From NCBI GenBank assembly GCA_963925675.1, contig CAWUSW010000036.1, positions 33,526 to 97,525 of the forward strand: a DNA stretch of 64,000 bases, written 5' to 3'. Positions 51,480 through 60,362 of this stretch are shown in pieces. The DNA comes from Eutrophocola sp963925675 (GTDB lineage Bacteria > Pseudomonadota > Gammaproteobacteria > Pseudomonadales > Pseudohongiellaceae). The position numbers and the translations under genes were made by a program. The stretch's first letter is position 1. Every line of letters begins with the position of its first letter. Under the pieces are notes generated by a model. It did not search any database, was not told the origin of the DNA, and saw only the letters and a list, made by a program, of their open reading frames with translations.

Positions 51480-53834
51480 TTGACTAAAAAAGCTGTGAAG
51501 AAAAAAAGCGCCAAATTGCCCGTCGACGAGGAGCATGCCGTCACCTTGAAGGCATTGTTTCTGAAGGAAGGGCTGATGATTCTGTTTCTGGCACTGGGAT
51601 TGTATTTATTCCTGGCTATAAGCTCCTATTCTCCTCTTGATCCAGGCTGGAGCAGGACTGGAGATGCTAACAATATCATTAACAGTGTAGGGCGCACGGG
51701 TGCCTGGTTATCTGATGTTCTGCTTCTGCTTTTTGGTTACCTTGCCTATCTGTTCCCCTTGCTGCTGGTCTATCGCGCCCTGGTTATCTTTCGTCACCGT
51801 AAGGAAGCCAGACCTTTTTCCTGGGAAGTGATTCTGTTGCGGGGTGTCGGTGTAATCCTGACCCTGCTAGGTGCTGCCACGCTCGCAACAATGCATTTTC
51901 GCACCGTACTTTACAATTCTGCTGGTGGTTTGATGGGCGATGGTATTGCTGCTGTGGCCTTGCCATCGTTTGATCTTACCGGCAGCACACTGATATTTCT
52001 CACCATGTTGATTCTCGGTATCACTCTTGCGACGGGTATGTCGTGGCTGGCATTGGTGGATAACACCGGTAAATATTGCATTCTGGCCTGGCAGACATTT
52101 GTTGAGCGTTTACAGCAATGGAAAGAAAATCGACGTGAACAGGCAGAAACACAGCGCGCCATTAGCAAGCGTAAAGAAGCTCTGGATCATTTCATAGAAA
52201 AAGACAAAACCCGTAAACCTATTGAAATAGCACCGGTACGCCAGGCTCCAAAACAGCCGAGCAAGCGCGTTCAGAAAGAAAAGCAGGGGAAATTATTTGA
52301 TACAGCCTCTGTCGGAGAGCTTCCTCCTATCTCCTTGCTGGATGAATGGAATGATAATCAGCAGGTGGGATATTCCAAGGAAGCCCTGGAAGCCATGTCT
52401 AAATTGCTGGAAATCAAGCTGAAGGATTTTGGCATTGATATAGACGTGGAAGCCATTAATCCAGGTCCGATCATCACGCGTTTTGAGGTGCAGCCGGCAC
52501 CAGGGGTGAAAGTAAGCCGTATTACCAATCTGGTTAAAGATCTGGCGCGCTCACTTGCGGTGACCAGTGTGCGTGTAGTGGAAGTGATTTCAGGGAAAAC
52601 AGTGATTGGTATTGAGATCCCCAACGAGACCAAGGAACTTATCCAGTTGGGGCAGGTCTTGTCCACGCCAGAATTTGATAATGCAAAATCACCGATCAGT
52701 GTCGCTCTGGGTCATGATATTGGTGGCAACCCGGTAGTGGTGGATTTGGCCAAGATGCCGCACTTGCTGGTCGCTGGTACAACCGGCTCCGGTAAATCCG
52801 TAGGCGTTAACGCCATGATTCTCAGCATTTTGTTCAAATCCAGTCCGAAGGAAGTGCGCTTGTTGATGATAGATCCCAAGATGCTGGAGCTTTCTGTCTA
52901 TGACGGAATTCCGCATTTGCTGACACCGGTGATTACCGACATGAAAGATGCTGCCAATGGCCTGCGCTGGTGTGTTGCAGAAATGGAGCGGCGCTATAAA
53001 TTGATGTCCGCCATGGGCGTCAGAAATCTGGCCAGCTTCAACAAGAAAGTGACGGATGCTGTTGCTGCCGGTGAGCCCATTAAGGATCCGCTCTGGAAAC
53101 CCGATCCGCTGGTAGATGTGCCGGAAGAGGATCAAGTGCCCGAAGATCTGCAGGAATTGCCGCAAATCGTGGTGATTGTCGATGAGCTGGCCGATATGAT
53201 GATGGTCGTAGGCAAGAAGGTGGAAGAACTGATTGCCCGTATAGCTCAGAAGGCCAGGGCAGCAGGGATTCATCTGATTCTGGCCACCCAACGTCCTTCA
53301 GTGGATGTGCTGACCGGCCTCATTAAAGCCAATATTCCTACACGCCTGTCTTTTATGGTGCAGAGTAAAGTGGATTCACGCACTATCCTTGGTGAAGGTG
53401 GCGCAGAACAGCTGCTAGGTCATGGTGACATGCTGTTTCTGCCGCCTGGAGAGGGGATGCCAAGACGTGTCCATGGCGCCTTTGTTTCTGACGATGAGGT
53501 GCATCGGGTCGTTGCCGCCTGGAAGCAGCGTGGAGAGCCTCATTATATCGAAAGTATTACTTCCGACTCCTCCGGGGATGGCGTTCCCGGACTTTCTTCA
53601 GATAATGGCGATGGTAGCGGGAACTCTGAGGAGGATGATGCGCTCTATGATGAGGCCGTCCGCTTTGTTTGTGAGTCCAGAAAAGCTTCCATCTCTGCTG
53701 TTCAACGCAAGCTCAGAATAGGGTATAACAGGGCTGCCCGGATGATCGAAGCCATGGAAATGGCTGGGGTTGTTACGGAAATGGGGAGCAATGGCGCGCG
53801 CGAAGTGATAGCACCACCTCCGCCAAGAGATTAA
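51480..53834 (+). CDS. ftsK: DNA translocase FtsK
   Basis: The 784-residue protein couples chromosome segregation to division. Four transmembrane helices occupy the N-terminal part (about residues 30-190). A charged linker follows, shorter than in Escherichia coli. The motor has Walker A G-T-T-G-S-G-K-S-V-G and V-I-V-D-E-L-A-D-M-M-M. The C-terminal gamma winged helix, S-A-V-Q-R-K-L-R-I-G-Y-N-R-A-A-R, should read KOPS and activate XerCD at dif. The start is TTG 51480, since no ATG precedes the first membrane helix. Confidence 0.94.
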   Translation: MTKKAVKKKSAKLPVDEEHAVTLKALFLKEGLMILFLALGLYLFLAISSYSPLDPGWSRTGDANNIINSVGRTGAWLSDVLLLLFGYLAYLFPLLLVYRALVIFRHRKEARPFSWEVILLRGVGVILTLLGAATLATMHFRTVLYNSAGGLMGDGIAAVALPSFDLTGSTLIFLTMLILGITLATGMSWLALVDNTGKYCILAWQTFVERLQQWKENRREQAETQRAISKRKEALDHFIEKDKTRKPIEIAPVRQAPKQPSKRVQKEKQGKLFDTASVGELPPISLLDEWNDNQQVGYSKEALEAMSKLLEIKLKDFGIDIDVEAINPGPIITRFEVQPAPGVKVSRITNLVKDLARSLAVTSVRVVEVISGKTVIGIEIPNETKELIQLGQVLSTPEFDNAKSPISVALGHDIGGNPVVVDLAKMPHLLVAGTTGSGKSVGVNAMILSILFKSSPKEVRLLMIDPKMLELSVYDGIPHLLTPVITDMKDAANGLRWCVAEMERRYKLMSAMGVRNLASFNKKVTDAVAAGEPIKDPLWKPDPLVDVPEEDQVPEDLQELPQIVVIVDELADMMMVVGKKVEELIARIAQKARAAGIHLILATQRPSVDVLTGLIKANIPTRLSFMVQSKVDSRTILGEGGAEQLLGHGDMLFLPPGEGMPRRVHGAFVSDDEVHRVVAAWKQRGEPHYIESITSDSSGDGVPGLSSDNGDGSGNSEEDDALYDEAVRFVCESRKASISAVQRKLRIGYNRAARMIEAMEMAGVVTEMGSNGAREVIAPPPPRD

Positions 53835-53897
53835 TTTTAAAATTAACCTCTTATAAATCTTAATTAAAGTAAATAATCATCTTAAAAAGGGCCGGGT

Positions 53898-54599
53898 TTG
53901 ACCACTATGACATCCGTAGGGCACATAAGAACTCGCTCTAAATGCGCAACATTGTGGACTTTGCTTATGCTGCCGTCGCTGTTATCCATGGCGTCTTTTG
54001 CCCAGATCCCGAATAATGCTGCTGATCTGGAAGCGGCTGAGTCGCTGGCTGCGCTATTGCAGGAAACCCGAACCCTGCAGGCTGATGTTGAACAGCTCAC
54101 TCTTGATCAGGATGGGCGTGAAATACAGGAGTTCCAGGCGCGCCTGGTATTGGAAAAGCCCGATCACTTTTCCTGGGAAATCCTTTCGCCCTATCAGGAA
54201 TTACTGCTTACAGATGGTGAGCGTATCTGGCGCTTTGAGCAGGATCTCGAGCAGGTCAGTATCGATCCCTTCAGCAACGATATCAGCCGTACCCCGGTGT
54301 TGTTACTCAATGGTGATGCAAGAGCAATTGCTGAGTCTTATACGGTTTCTTCCATCAGTGATTTAGTCAGCGCAAATACCCGCTTTATTCTGAAGCCCAA
54401 AGCGCCTGACAGTTTATTTGAGCGCCTGAGTCTGTCCTTTTCTGGTGAAACCTTAACTGAAATGCAGTTCGAGGACTCTCTGGGGCAAAAAACCAGCCTT
54501 ACTTTCAATACCATGCGCGTCAATGAGTCTATTGATCCTGCTGTGTTTATCTTCCAGGTGCCCGAGGGTGTGGAAGTGCTCGATAATACGAGCCTCTAG
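53898..54599 (+). CDS. lolA: Outer-membrane lipoprotein carrier LolA
   Basis: The product, 233 residues from TTG 53898 or 230 from ATG 53907, is a periplasmic chaperone that carries lipoproteins from the LolCDE complex to LolB. It has a signal peptide ending S-F-A-Q, then the typical L-L-Q-E-T-R-T-L-Q-A-D-V-E-Q, P-D-H-F-S-W-E-I-L-S-P-Y and L-L-L-T-D-G-E-R-I-W-R-F of the open barrel, and F-Q-V-P-E-G-V-E-V at the end. AAGGG lies six bases before the TTG. It sits between ftsK and rarA, its normal place. Confidence 0.93.
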   Translation: MTTMTSVGHIRTRSKCATLWTLLMLPSLLSMASFAQIPNNAADLEAAESLAALLQETRTLQADVEQLTLDQDGREIQEFQARLVLEKPDHFSWEILSPYQELLLTDGERIWRFEQDLEQVSIDPFSNDISRTPVLLLNGDARAIAESYTVSSISDLVSANTRFILKPKAPDSLFERLSLSFSGETLTEMQFEDSLGQKTSLTFNTMRVNESIDPAVFIFQVPEGVEVLDNTSL

Positions 54600-54604
54600 T
54601 CGCC

Positions 54605-55948
54605 TTGAGCCTTTCCCTGTTTCAGCAACAAGATAACTACCAGCCGTTGGCAGCAGCTATGCGCCCGCAGACCCTTGATGATTTCGCTGGTCAGGATCAC
54701 ATCATTTCGCCGGGTAAGCCTCTTTATGAAGCAGTGTCTTCCGGCATTGCCCACTCGATGATTCTGTGGGGGCCGCCAGGTACCGGGAAAACCACCCTGG
54801 CGCGCATTATTGCCAGTGCCTGTGATGCCCATCTTGAGTCGCTATCTGCCGTGCTCAGTGGCGTAAAGGAAATCCGCGAAGCTATCGAACGTGCCAAACA
54901 GGAACGTGACATGCGCGGGCGCCGCACTATCCTTTTTGTGGATGAAGTACACCGTTTCAATAAAAGTCAGCAGGATGCTTTTCTTCCGCACATCGAGGAG
55001 GGTACTGTCACTTTTATCGGAGCTACGACGGAAAACCCGTCCTTTGAGCTGAATAATGCGCTGTTATCGCGGGCCCGAGTTTATGTGCTGAAAAGTCTCA
55101 CAGATGAGGCTCTTCTGGAAATACTGGATGCGGCTCTAAACGATGAGAATAAAGGTCTCGGTAAGCTCAAGATAGCCTTGTCGAAGCAGCAGAAAGCGCT
55201 GATCGCCAGTGCCGCCGATGGCGATGCGCGGCGGGTGCTCAACCTGCTGGAAGTGGCGCAGGATTTATTTGAAGAAGATGCGCAGGGTAGACGTGTGCTG
55301 TCTGAAGACTCCCTTGCACAGCTATTGCAGGGGAACAGCAAACGCTTTGACAAGGGCGGTGATTCTTTCTATGAACAAATCTCGGTGCTGCACAAGGCGG
55401 TAAGGGGCTCGGCACCAGACGGTGCCCTGTACTGGCTTTGTCGCATGTTGGATGGTGGTTGTGACCCGCTCTATATTGCGCGCAGAGTAGTACGTATGGC
55501 CAGTGAGGACATAGGAATTGCTGACCCCCGTGCTCTGCAACTGGCCCTGAATGCCTGGGATGTGCAACATCGTCTTGGCAGCCCGGAGGGAGAGCTGGCT
55601 ATTGCCCAGGCACTTGTCTACCTGGCGTGTGCGCCGAAAAGCAACGCTGTATATACCGCCTTTAATCAGGCCATGGCAGAAGTGAAAGCTACGCCGGCAT
55701 ATGATGTGCCATTACATGTGCGTAATGCGCCTACGGATTTGATGAAAGATCTGGATTATGGCAAAGAGTATCGCTATGCCCACGATGAGCCCGGTGCCTA
55801 TGCGGCAGGAGAGAACTATTTTCCGGAGCAGTTAAAAGACAGCCATTATTATTTTCCCACTGAGCGCGGACTTGAGGATAAAATACGCGAAAAGCTGCAG
55901 TATTTTCGAAGCCTTGATGAGGCCAGTGAAGACAAGAGATACAGCTAG
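54605..55948 (+). CDS. rarA: Replication-associated recombination protein RarA
   Basis: The 447-residue AAA+ ATPase works at stalled replication forks. It has M-R-P-Q-T-L-D-D-F-A-G-Q-D-H-I, Walker A G-P-P-G-T-G-K-T-T-L-A, L-F-V-D-E-V-H-R-F-N-K-S-Q-Q-D-A, sensor segment G-A-T-T-E-N-P-S-F, and the MgsA C-terminal domain with R-G-S-A-P-D-G-A-L-Y-W and Y-F-P. It starts at TTG 54605, which gives the usual S-L-S-L-F beginning, six bases after the lolA stop and without a clear ribosome site. Confidence 0.94.
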   Translation: MSLSLFQQQDNYQPLAAAMRPQTLDDFAGQDHIISPGKPLYEAVSSGIAHSMILWGPPGTGKTTLARIIASACDAHLESLSAVLSGVKEIREAIERAKQERDMRGRRTILFVDEVHRFNKSQQDAFLPHIEEGTVTFIGATTENPSFELNNALLSRARVYVLKSLTDEALLEILDAALNDENKGLGKLKIALSKQQKALIASAADGDARRVLNLLEVAQDLFEEDAQGRRVLSEDSLAQLLQGNSKRFDKGGDSFYEQISVLHKAVRGSAPDGALYWLCRMLDGGCDPLYIARRVVRMASEDIGIADPRALQLALNAWDVQHRLGSPEGELAIAQALVYLACAPKSNAVYTAFNQAMAEVKATPAYDVPLHVRNAPTDLMKDLDYGKEYRYAHDEPGAYAAGENYFPEQLKDSHYYFPTERGLEDKIREKLQYFRSLDEASEDKRYS

Positions 55949-55996
55949 GGTTTCATGAGGGATGGTAATTCCCCTTACAAGGTTTGCGGGTATCAA

Positions 55997-56043
55997 TGTC
56001 GGTCGGAACAGATCCTGTTGATAAACAGGATCGTCATCCGACA
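55997..56043. repeat. Long hairpin with a perfect inner palindrome
   Basis: GATCCTGTT (56011-56019) pairs with AACAGGATC (56024-56032) around a four-base loop, with an outer TGTCGG (55997-56002) / CCGACA (56038-56043) stem. It resembles intergenic REP-type palindromes and may also end rarA transcription. Confidence 0.7.
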
Positions 56044-56083
56044 AAGATGCATACTCAAATGTCAGACAGCCTGCGGCTACCAT

Positions 56084-56109
56084 GGCGGATGACGCTACGC
56101 TTTTCCGCC
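56084..56109. repeat. REP-like palindrome
   Basis: GGCGGA (56084-56089) pairs with TCCGCC (56104-56109) around TGACGCTACGCTTT. The GCGGA..GCTACGCT..TCCGC form resembles the intergenic REP elements common in gammaproteobacteria. It follows the previous hairpin by 40 bases in the rarA-crcB gap. Confidence 0.55.
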
Positions 56110-56203
56110 CTGCAAAAGATTCTTTAAACTATGTAGGTGCGCTTTTGACCTTTAAGAAAAGTAAGGGTAAATAATAACTATAAGGGTGCAACAGGATATT
56201 TTG

Positions 56204-56578
56204 ATGACCTATCTGGCAGTAGCATGCGGTGGAGCACTTGGCGCCATGTCCCGATACTGGGTCTATAACGCTTTTGTCAAAGCCAGTGAAAGCAAATTTC
56301 CCTTTGCCACCCTGACTGTAAATATCGTGGGCTCCTTTTTGATTGGCATCGCCTTTGTATTGATTACCGAACGAACGGAAATCGGGCCGGAATGGCGTGG
56401 TTTGATCACGGTTGGTTTCCTCGGCGCCTTCACTACCTTTTCTACCTTTTCCATGGATACCATCGGTTTGCTTGAGCAAGGACAAATCGGCAGTGCAATT
56501 ACCTATGTGCTGAGTAGCGTCTTGGTCTGTATAATTGCCGCCTGGCTGGGACTGACCTTCTCTAGAGTGTTTTTTTAA
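56204..56578 (+). CDS. crcB: Fluoride exporter CrcB/Fluc
   Basis: The 124-residue product is a small dual-topology fluoride channel with four membrane helices. Family signatures are G-G-A-L-G-A-M-S-R-Y, L-T-V-N-I-V-G-S-F-L-I-G and G-F-L-G-A-F-T-T-F-S-T-F-S-M. ATG 56204 has AGGA seven bases upstream and gives the normal length; a GTG at 56186 is less likely. It sits between rarA and serS. I looked for a fluoride riboswitch upstream and found none that I could support. Confidence 0.93.
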   Translation: MTYLAVACGGALGAMSRYWVYNAFVKASESKFPFATLTVNIVGSFLIGIAFVLITERTEIGPEWRGLITVGFLGAFTTFSTFSMDTIGLLEQGQIGSAITYVLSSVLVCIIAAWLGLTFSRVFF

Positions 56579-56649
56579 AACGCAGTGATAGGCTAATAAA
56601 TTGGCAGTCTTAAATAAATTTTAATCTGAAATAACACACTGGAATTCAA

Positions 56650-57930
56650 ATGCTAGATCCGAAGTGGGTTCGCACGGAACCCGAAACTGTAGCCGGCCTT
56701 TTGCAAAAGAAGGGCTATACCCTGGATGTTGAAAAGGTCAAAGAGCTTGAAGAGCAGCGCAAGACTCTGCAGGTCGACACTGAGAACCTGCAGAATGAGC
56801 GTAATACGCGCTCAAAAAATATTGGCAAGGCGAAAGCTGACGGGGAAGATATTGCGCCCTTGTTAGCGGAAGTTGATAACCTGAAGGGCAAGCTTGATGA
56901 GCGCAAGCAGGCGCTGGATGCACTCACCGAAGAGTTTGATGGTCTGCTGCACGGTATCCCGAATATTCCCTCGGACCAAGTGCCAGACGGTACCAGTGAA
57001 GAAGACAACAAGGAAATTCGTCGTTGGGGTGAACCACGCCAATTTGATTTTGAGCCTAAGGATCATGTGGCGCTGGGTGAAGACAGCGGCGGCCTGGATT
57101 TTGAAACTGCGGTCAAAATTACCGGTTCGCGTTTTGTGGTGATGAAAGGTGAGATAGCAAGGCTGCATCGGGCTCTGGTGCAGTTCATGCTTGATACACA
57201 TACGACAGAGCACGGGTATACCGAAGTCAATGTGCCCAATGTAGTGAATGCCGAGTCAGCCTACGGCACGGGTCAGTTGCCCAAGTTTGAAGAAGACCTG
57301 TTCAAGCTGACTGACGAGCGTGGCTTCTACCTGATTCCTACCGCTGAAGTGCCGGTGACTAATTTTGTGCGTGACGAAATTGTCGATGCCAAAACACTGC
57401 CACTGAAGTTTGCCTGTCACACCCCGTGTTTTCGCAGTGAAGCCGGAAGTTACGGTAAAGATACGCGCGGCATGATCCGTCAACATCAGTTTGAAAAAGT
57501 AGAACTGGTGCAGCTGGTGAAACCTGAACAGGCAAAGGGTGCTCATGAAGCGCTGACTGCTCACGCGGAAGCCATTTTGCAGAAGCTCAATCTGCCTTAT
57601 CGTACTGTAATTTTATGTGGTGGTGATCTTGGTTTTTCTGCAGAGCTTACCTATGATCTGGAAGTCTGGTTGCCTGCACAGGACGCTTACCGAGAAATTT
57701 CGTCATGCAGTAATTTTGGTGATTTCCAGGCCCGTCGTATGCAGGCGCGCTGGCGTAATCCGGAAACCGGCAAACCGGAATTGATAAACACTATTAATGG
57801 ATCTGGTCTGGCAGTAGGGCGGACCTTGATTGCGGTACTGGAAAATTATCAGAATGCAGATGGCAGTATCAATGTGCCCGATGCCTTACAGTCCTATATG
57901 GGTGGAGCGACAGCCATCCTTAATCCCTGA
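56650..57930 (+). CDS. serS: Serine-tRNA ligase
   Basis: The 426-residue class II synthetase charges tRNA-Ser. The N-terminal coiled-coil arm (about 25-100, many Lys, Glu and Leu) recognises the tRNA. The catalytic core shows V-P-N-V-V-N, L-P-K-F-E-E-D-L-F, L-I-P-T-A-E-V-P-V-T-N, F-R-S-E-A-G-S-Y-G-K-D-T-R-G-M-I-R-Q-H-Q-F (read in two parts) and N-G-S-G-L-A-V-G-R-T-L-I-A. Length is normal. It ends 20 bases before cysG. Both are probably in one transcription unit. Confidence 0.96.
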   Translation: MLDPKWVRTEPETVAGLLQKKGYTLDVEKVKELEEQRKTLQVDTENLQNERNTRSKNIGKAKADGEDIAPLLAEVDNLKGKLDERKQALDALTEEFDGLLHGIPNIPSDQVPDGTSEEDNKEIRRWGEPRQFDFEPKDHVALGEDSGGLDFETAVKITGSRFVVMKGEIARLHRALVQFMLDTHTTEHGYTEVNVPNVVNAESAYGTGQLPKFEEDLFKLTDERGFYLIPTAEVPVTNFVRDEIVDAKTLPLKFACHTPCFRSEAGSYGKDTRGMIRQHQFEKVELVQLVKPEQAKGAHEALTAHAEAILQKLNLPYRTVILCGGDLGFSAELTYDLEVWLPAQDAYREISSCSNFGDFQARRMQARWRNPETGKPELINTINGSGLAVGRTLIAVLENYQNADGSINVPDALQSYMGGATAILNP

Positions 57931-57950
57931 TTTATATATAAGGGATACTG

Positions 57951-59330
57951 ATGGATTACCTGCCTATATTTATGCGCATCCAGGGTCAAAAGACTCTGGT
58001 AGTTGGTGGCGGGCAGGTGGCAACTCGCAAGATTGCCATGTTGTTAAGAGCCGGGGCAAATATCCGTCTTGTGGCGCAGGATGTTGATCTGCCTTTGGCT
58101 GAAATGCTGCAGGAAGGTGAGCACGAAATTTTTCAGCGTGCCTATGAAAAGACAGACCTTGATGGCGTTAAACTGGTGATCGCCGCGACTGATGATGAGC
58201 AGGTCAATCATCAGGTGTATAAACATGCCAGCAAACGTAATTTGCCTGTTAACGTCGTCGACAATCCCTCCCTTTGTAATTTTATTTTTCCTTCTATCGT
58301 GGATCGTTCACCCGTAGTGGTTGCCGTTTCCAGTAGCGGGCATTCGCCGATGCTGGCGCGTCTTTTGCGTTCACGTCTGGAAACATTCATTCCTTCAGGT
58401 TATGGCAAGCTGGCTTCGCTTTTGGGTGAATACCGGGAGAAGGTAAAACAGAGAATTCCGCTGATGAGTCAGCGCATGCGCTTCTGGGAAAAAATTCTCG
58501 ACGGACCTGTCGCTGAACAAATGGTAGGTGGTAAGGAAGGTCAGGCAAGACGGCTTATGGAAAAGGCCCTGGAGAGTGCGGACAACATTGTTAGTAATGG
58601 CGAAGTCTATCTGGTTGGTGCTGGCCCCGGCGATCCTGATTTGCTCACCTTCCGCGCACTACGATTGATGCAACAGGCTGACGTAGTATTGTTTGATCGT
58701 CTGGTGTCGCAAGAAATTCTTAATATGACGCGCCAGGATGCGGAAAAAATTCATGTCGGCAAACAACGTCAAAATCACACCATGCCACAACAGGATATTA
58801 GTCAACTATTGGTAAGACTGGCGAAAGAGGGTAAGCGTGTATTGCGCCTCAAAGGCGGCGATCCATTTATCTTTGGGCGCGGTGGAGAAGAAATTGAGGA
58901 ATTGGCTGCAGCAGGCATACCATTTCAGGTAGTACCTGGTATTACCGCTGCGTCAGGTTGTGCCTCTTATGCTGGCATACCCTTGACTCATCGTGATCAC
59001 TCTCAGTCAGTGCGCTTTGTTACGGGGCATTTAAAAAATGATACCTGCGACCTTAACTGGAAGTCCCTGGCAGAAGATGGTCAGCAGACTCTGGTGTTTT
59101 ATATGGGTCTGGTCAGCTTGCCGATTATTTGTCAGGAACTCATCAAACATGGTATGCCAGAAGATAAAGCCGTCGCGCTTATCCAGCAGGGCACCACGCC
59201 GTCACAAAAAGTATATATCGGTACCCTTGCAACAATGCCCGACATTATTGCTCGGCAAGAGGTAAGGGCACCTACCTTGATAATAGTCGGTGATGTGGTT
59301 AGCCTGCATGAAAAGCTTGCCTGGCAGTGA
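57951..59330 (+). CDS. cysG: Siroheme synthase (trifunctional)
   Basis: The 459-residue protein makes siroheme from uroporphyrinogen III for sulfite and nitrite reductases. The N-terminal half is the precorrin-2 dehydrogenase/ferrochelatase: V-V-G-G-G-Q-V-A-T-R-K near residue 20, N-V-V-D-N-P-S-L-C-N-F-I-F-P, and S-S-S-G-H-S-P-M with the regulatory Ser. The C-terminal half is the methyltransferase: L-V-G-A-G-P-G-D-P-D-L-L-T, R-L-K-G-G-D-P-F-I-F-G-R-G-G-E-E and V-P-G-I-T-A-A-S-G. Length matches the Escherichia coli protein. Confidence 0.96.
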   Translation: MDYLPIFMRIQGQKTLVVGGGQVATRKIAMLLRAGANIRLVAQDVDLPLAEMLQEGEHEIFQRAYEKTDLDGVKLVIAATDDEQVNHQVYKHASKRNLPVNVVDNPSLCNFIFPSIVDRSPVVVAVSSSGHSPMLARLLRSRLETFIPSGYGKLASLLGEYREKVKQRIPLMSQRMRFWEKILDGPVAEQMVGGKEGQARRLMEKALESADNIVSNGEVYLVGAGPGDPDLLTFRALRLMQQADVVLFDRLVSQEILNMTRQDAEKIHVGKQRQNHTMPQQDISQLLVRLAKEGKRVLRLKGGDPFIFGRGGEEIEELAAAGIPFQVVPGITAASGCASYAGIPLTHRDHSQSVRFVTGHLKNDTCDLNWKSLAEDGQQTLVFYMGLVSLPIICQELIKHGMPEDKAVALIQQGTTPSQKVYIGTLATMPDIIARQEVRAPTLIIVGDVVSLHEKLAWQ

Positions 59331-59339
59331 GGCGGATGC

Positions 59340-59388
59340 AAGAGGTAAGAGGCAAGACAAAAGATAAAAGATAAAAGTGGAAAGATGT
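59340..59388 (+). repeat. Heptamer-period repeat, seven AAG-anchored units
   Basis: From nine bases after the cysG stop the units are AAGAGGT, AAGAGGC, AAGACAA, AAGATAA, AAGATAA, AAGTGGA, AAGATGT. AAG is invariant every seven bases over 49 bases; the other four positions vary. Confidence 0.85.
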
Positions 59389-59392
59389 GTAG

Positions 59393-59424
59393 GTCAGATA
59401 AGGCCTGCAAGGCCGCCATCTGAC
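59393..59424. repeat. REP-like palindrome
   Basis: GTCAGAT (59393-59399) pairs with ATCTGAC (59418-59424), with an inner GGCCT/AGGCC stem (59402-59406 with 59410-59414). The AGGTCAGAT...ATCTGAC form fits gammaproteobacterial REP elements. Confidence 0.6.
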
Positions 59425-59456
59425 GAGAGGCGATGACCCCAGTATAGGAGGGTGAT

Positions 59457-59846
59457 ATGTCAGATCGTATGAATATTGAAGGCATTGGTCAGATTGCCAT
59501 TGCCATATCCGATCTTGAAAAAGCCATTTATTTCTACGAGAAGATTCTGAAGCTGGAATTATTATTTCAGGTGCCACCGGGGCTGGCCTTTTTTAACTGT
59601 GGTGGAGTGCGCCTGATGCTAACGACACTGCAGGGCGAAGAGTGCGACCATAACACTTCTGCGGTCTATTACCGTATAACTGAAATAGAAGCCGTGTTTG
59701 AAGAATTGAAAGCTCTGCAGGTAGATATTGAACGTCCGCCACATATGGCAGCAAAAATGGATGACCACGAATTATGGATTGGCTTTATCCGTGATCCTGA
59801 TAACAATCTTTTTGGCTTGATGGAAGAAAAACCTTTAACTGATTGA
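59457..59846 (+). CDS. VOC-family protein (glyoxalase-like)
   Basis: The 129-residue product has two beta-alpha-beta-beta-beta modules of the VOC fold: I-G-Q-I-A-I-A-I-S-D-L-E-K-A-I-Y-F-Y-E at the start, L-A-F-F-N-C-G-G-V-R-L-M-L and, in the second half, F-I-R-D-P-D-N-N-L-F-G-L-M-E. The usual first His ligand is Gln here (G-Q-I-A-I-A), and the last acidic ligand region reads L-M-E-E. A strong GGAGG-type site precedes ATG 59457. Substrate unknown. It forms a close group with the next two genes. Confidence 0.8.
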   Translation: MSDRMNIEGIGQIAIAISDLEKAIYFYEKILKLELLFQVPPGLAFFNCGGVRLMLTTLQGEECDHNTSAVYYRITEIEAVFEELKALQVDIERPPHMAAKMDDHELWIGFIRDPDNNLFGLMEEKPLTD

Positions 59847-59874
59847 CAGCATTGTATGTGTTTAGATTATCTTT

Positions 59875-60360
59875 ATGACAACACCAGCAGTTCGCGAAGC
59901 AAGACCAGAAGACAGCGCCCGGATTCTTCACTTTATTAATGAATTGGCGATCTATGAAAAGCTGGCCCAAGAAGTAGAAGCCAGCGAGGCGATGATAGTG
60001 GCCACTTTGTTTGGGCCCGATGCAAAAGCCTTTTGTCTGATCTGTGAAATTGATGATGAAGCAATTGGCTTTGCCATATATTTTTATAATTACTCAACCT
60101 GGTTAGGGAAATATGGCATCTACCTCGAAGATCTATATGTGCCCCCCGCACATCGTGGTAAAGGGGCAGGAAAAGCATTACTGATTCATATTGCCAATAT
60201 CGCTGTAGAAAATAATTGCGGTCGTTTTGAATGGAGTGTGCTTGACTGGAATACACCAGCAATAGAGTTTTACAAGGCGCTGGGTGCGCGCGAGATGTCA
60301 GATTGGCATATGTATCGGGTTGATGGCGAAGCTTTACAGACCTTGGCAGGAAGAGAATAA
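59875..60360 (+). CDS. GNAT acetyltransferase, polyamine-acetyltransferase-like
   Basis: The 161-residue product is a GCN5-related N-acetyltransferase. The acetyl-CoA site is V-P-P-A-H-R-G-K-G-A-G-K-A-L-L (the R/Q-x2-G-x-G/A pattern). The start R-E-A-R-P-E-D-S-A-R-I-L, the segment F-Y-N-Y-S-T-W-L-G and Y-L-E-D-L-Y-V resemble spermidine/spermine or thialysine acetyltransferases. It begins 28 bases after the VOC gene and ends two bases before the hydrolase start. The natural acceptor is not known. Confidence 0.85.
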   Translation: MTTPAVREARPEDSARILHFINELAIYEKLAQEVEASEAMIVATLFGPDAKAFCLICEIDDEAIGFAIYFYNYSTWLGKYGIYLEDLYVPPAHRGKGAGKALLIHIANIAVENNCGRFEWSVLDWNTPAIEFYKALGAREMSDWHMYRVDGEALQTLAGRE

Positions 60361-60362
60361 AA

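Noticed and set aside
55949..56203. Possible fluoride riboswitch before crcB
   Set aside because: The GGCGGATGACG segment recalls the motif, but the conserved pseudoknot elements are not found. It is better explained as a REP-like palindrome.
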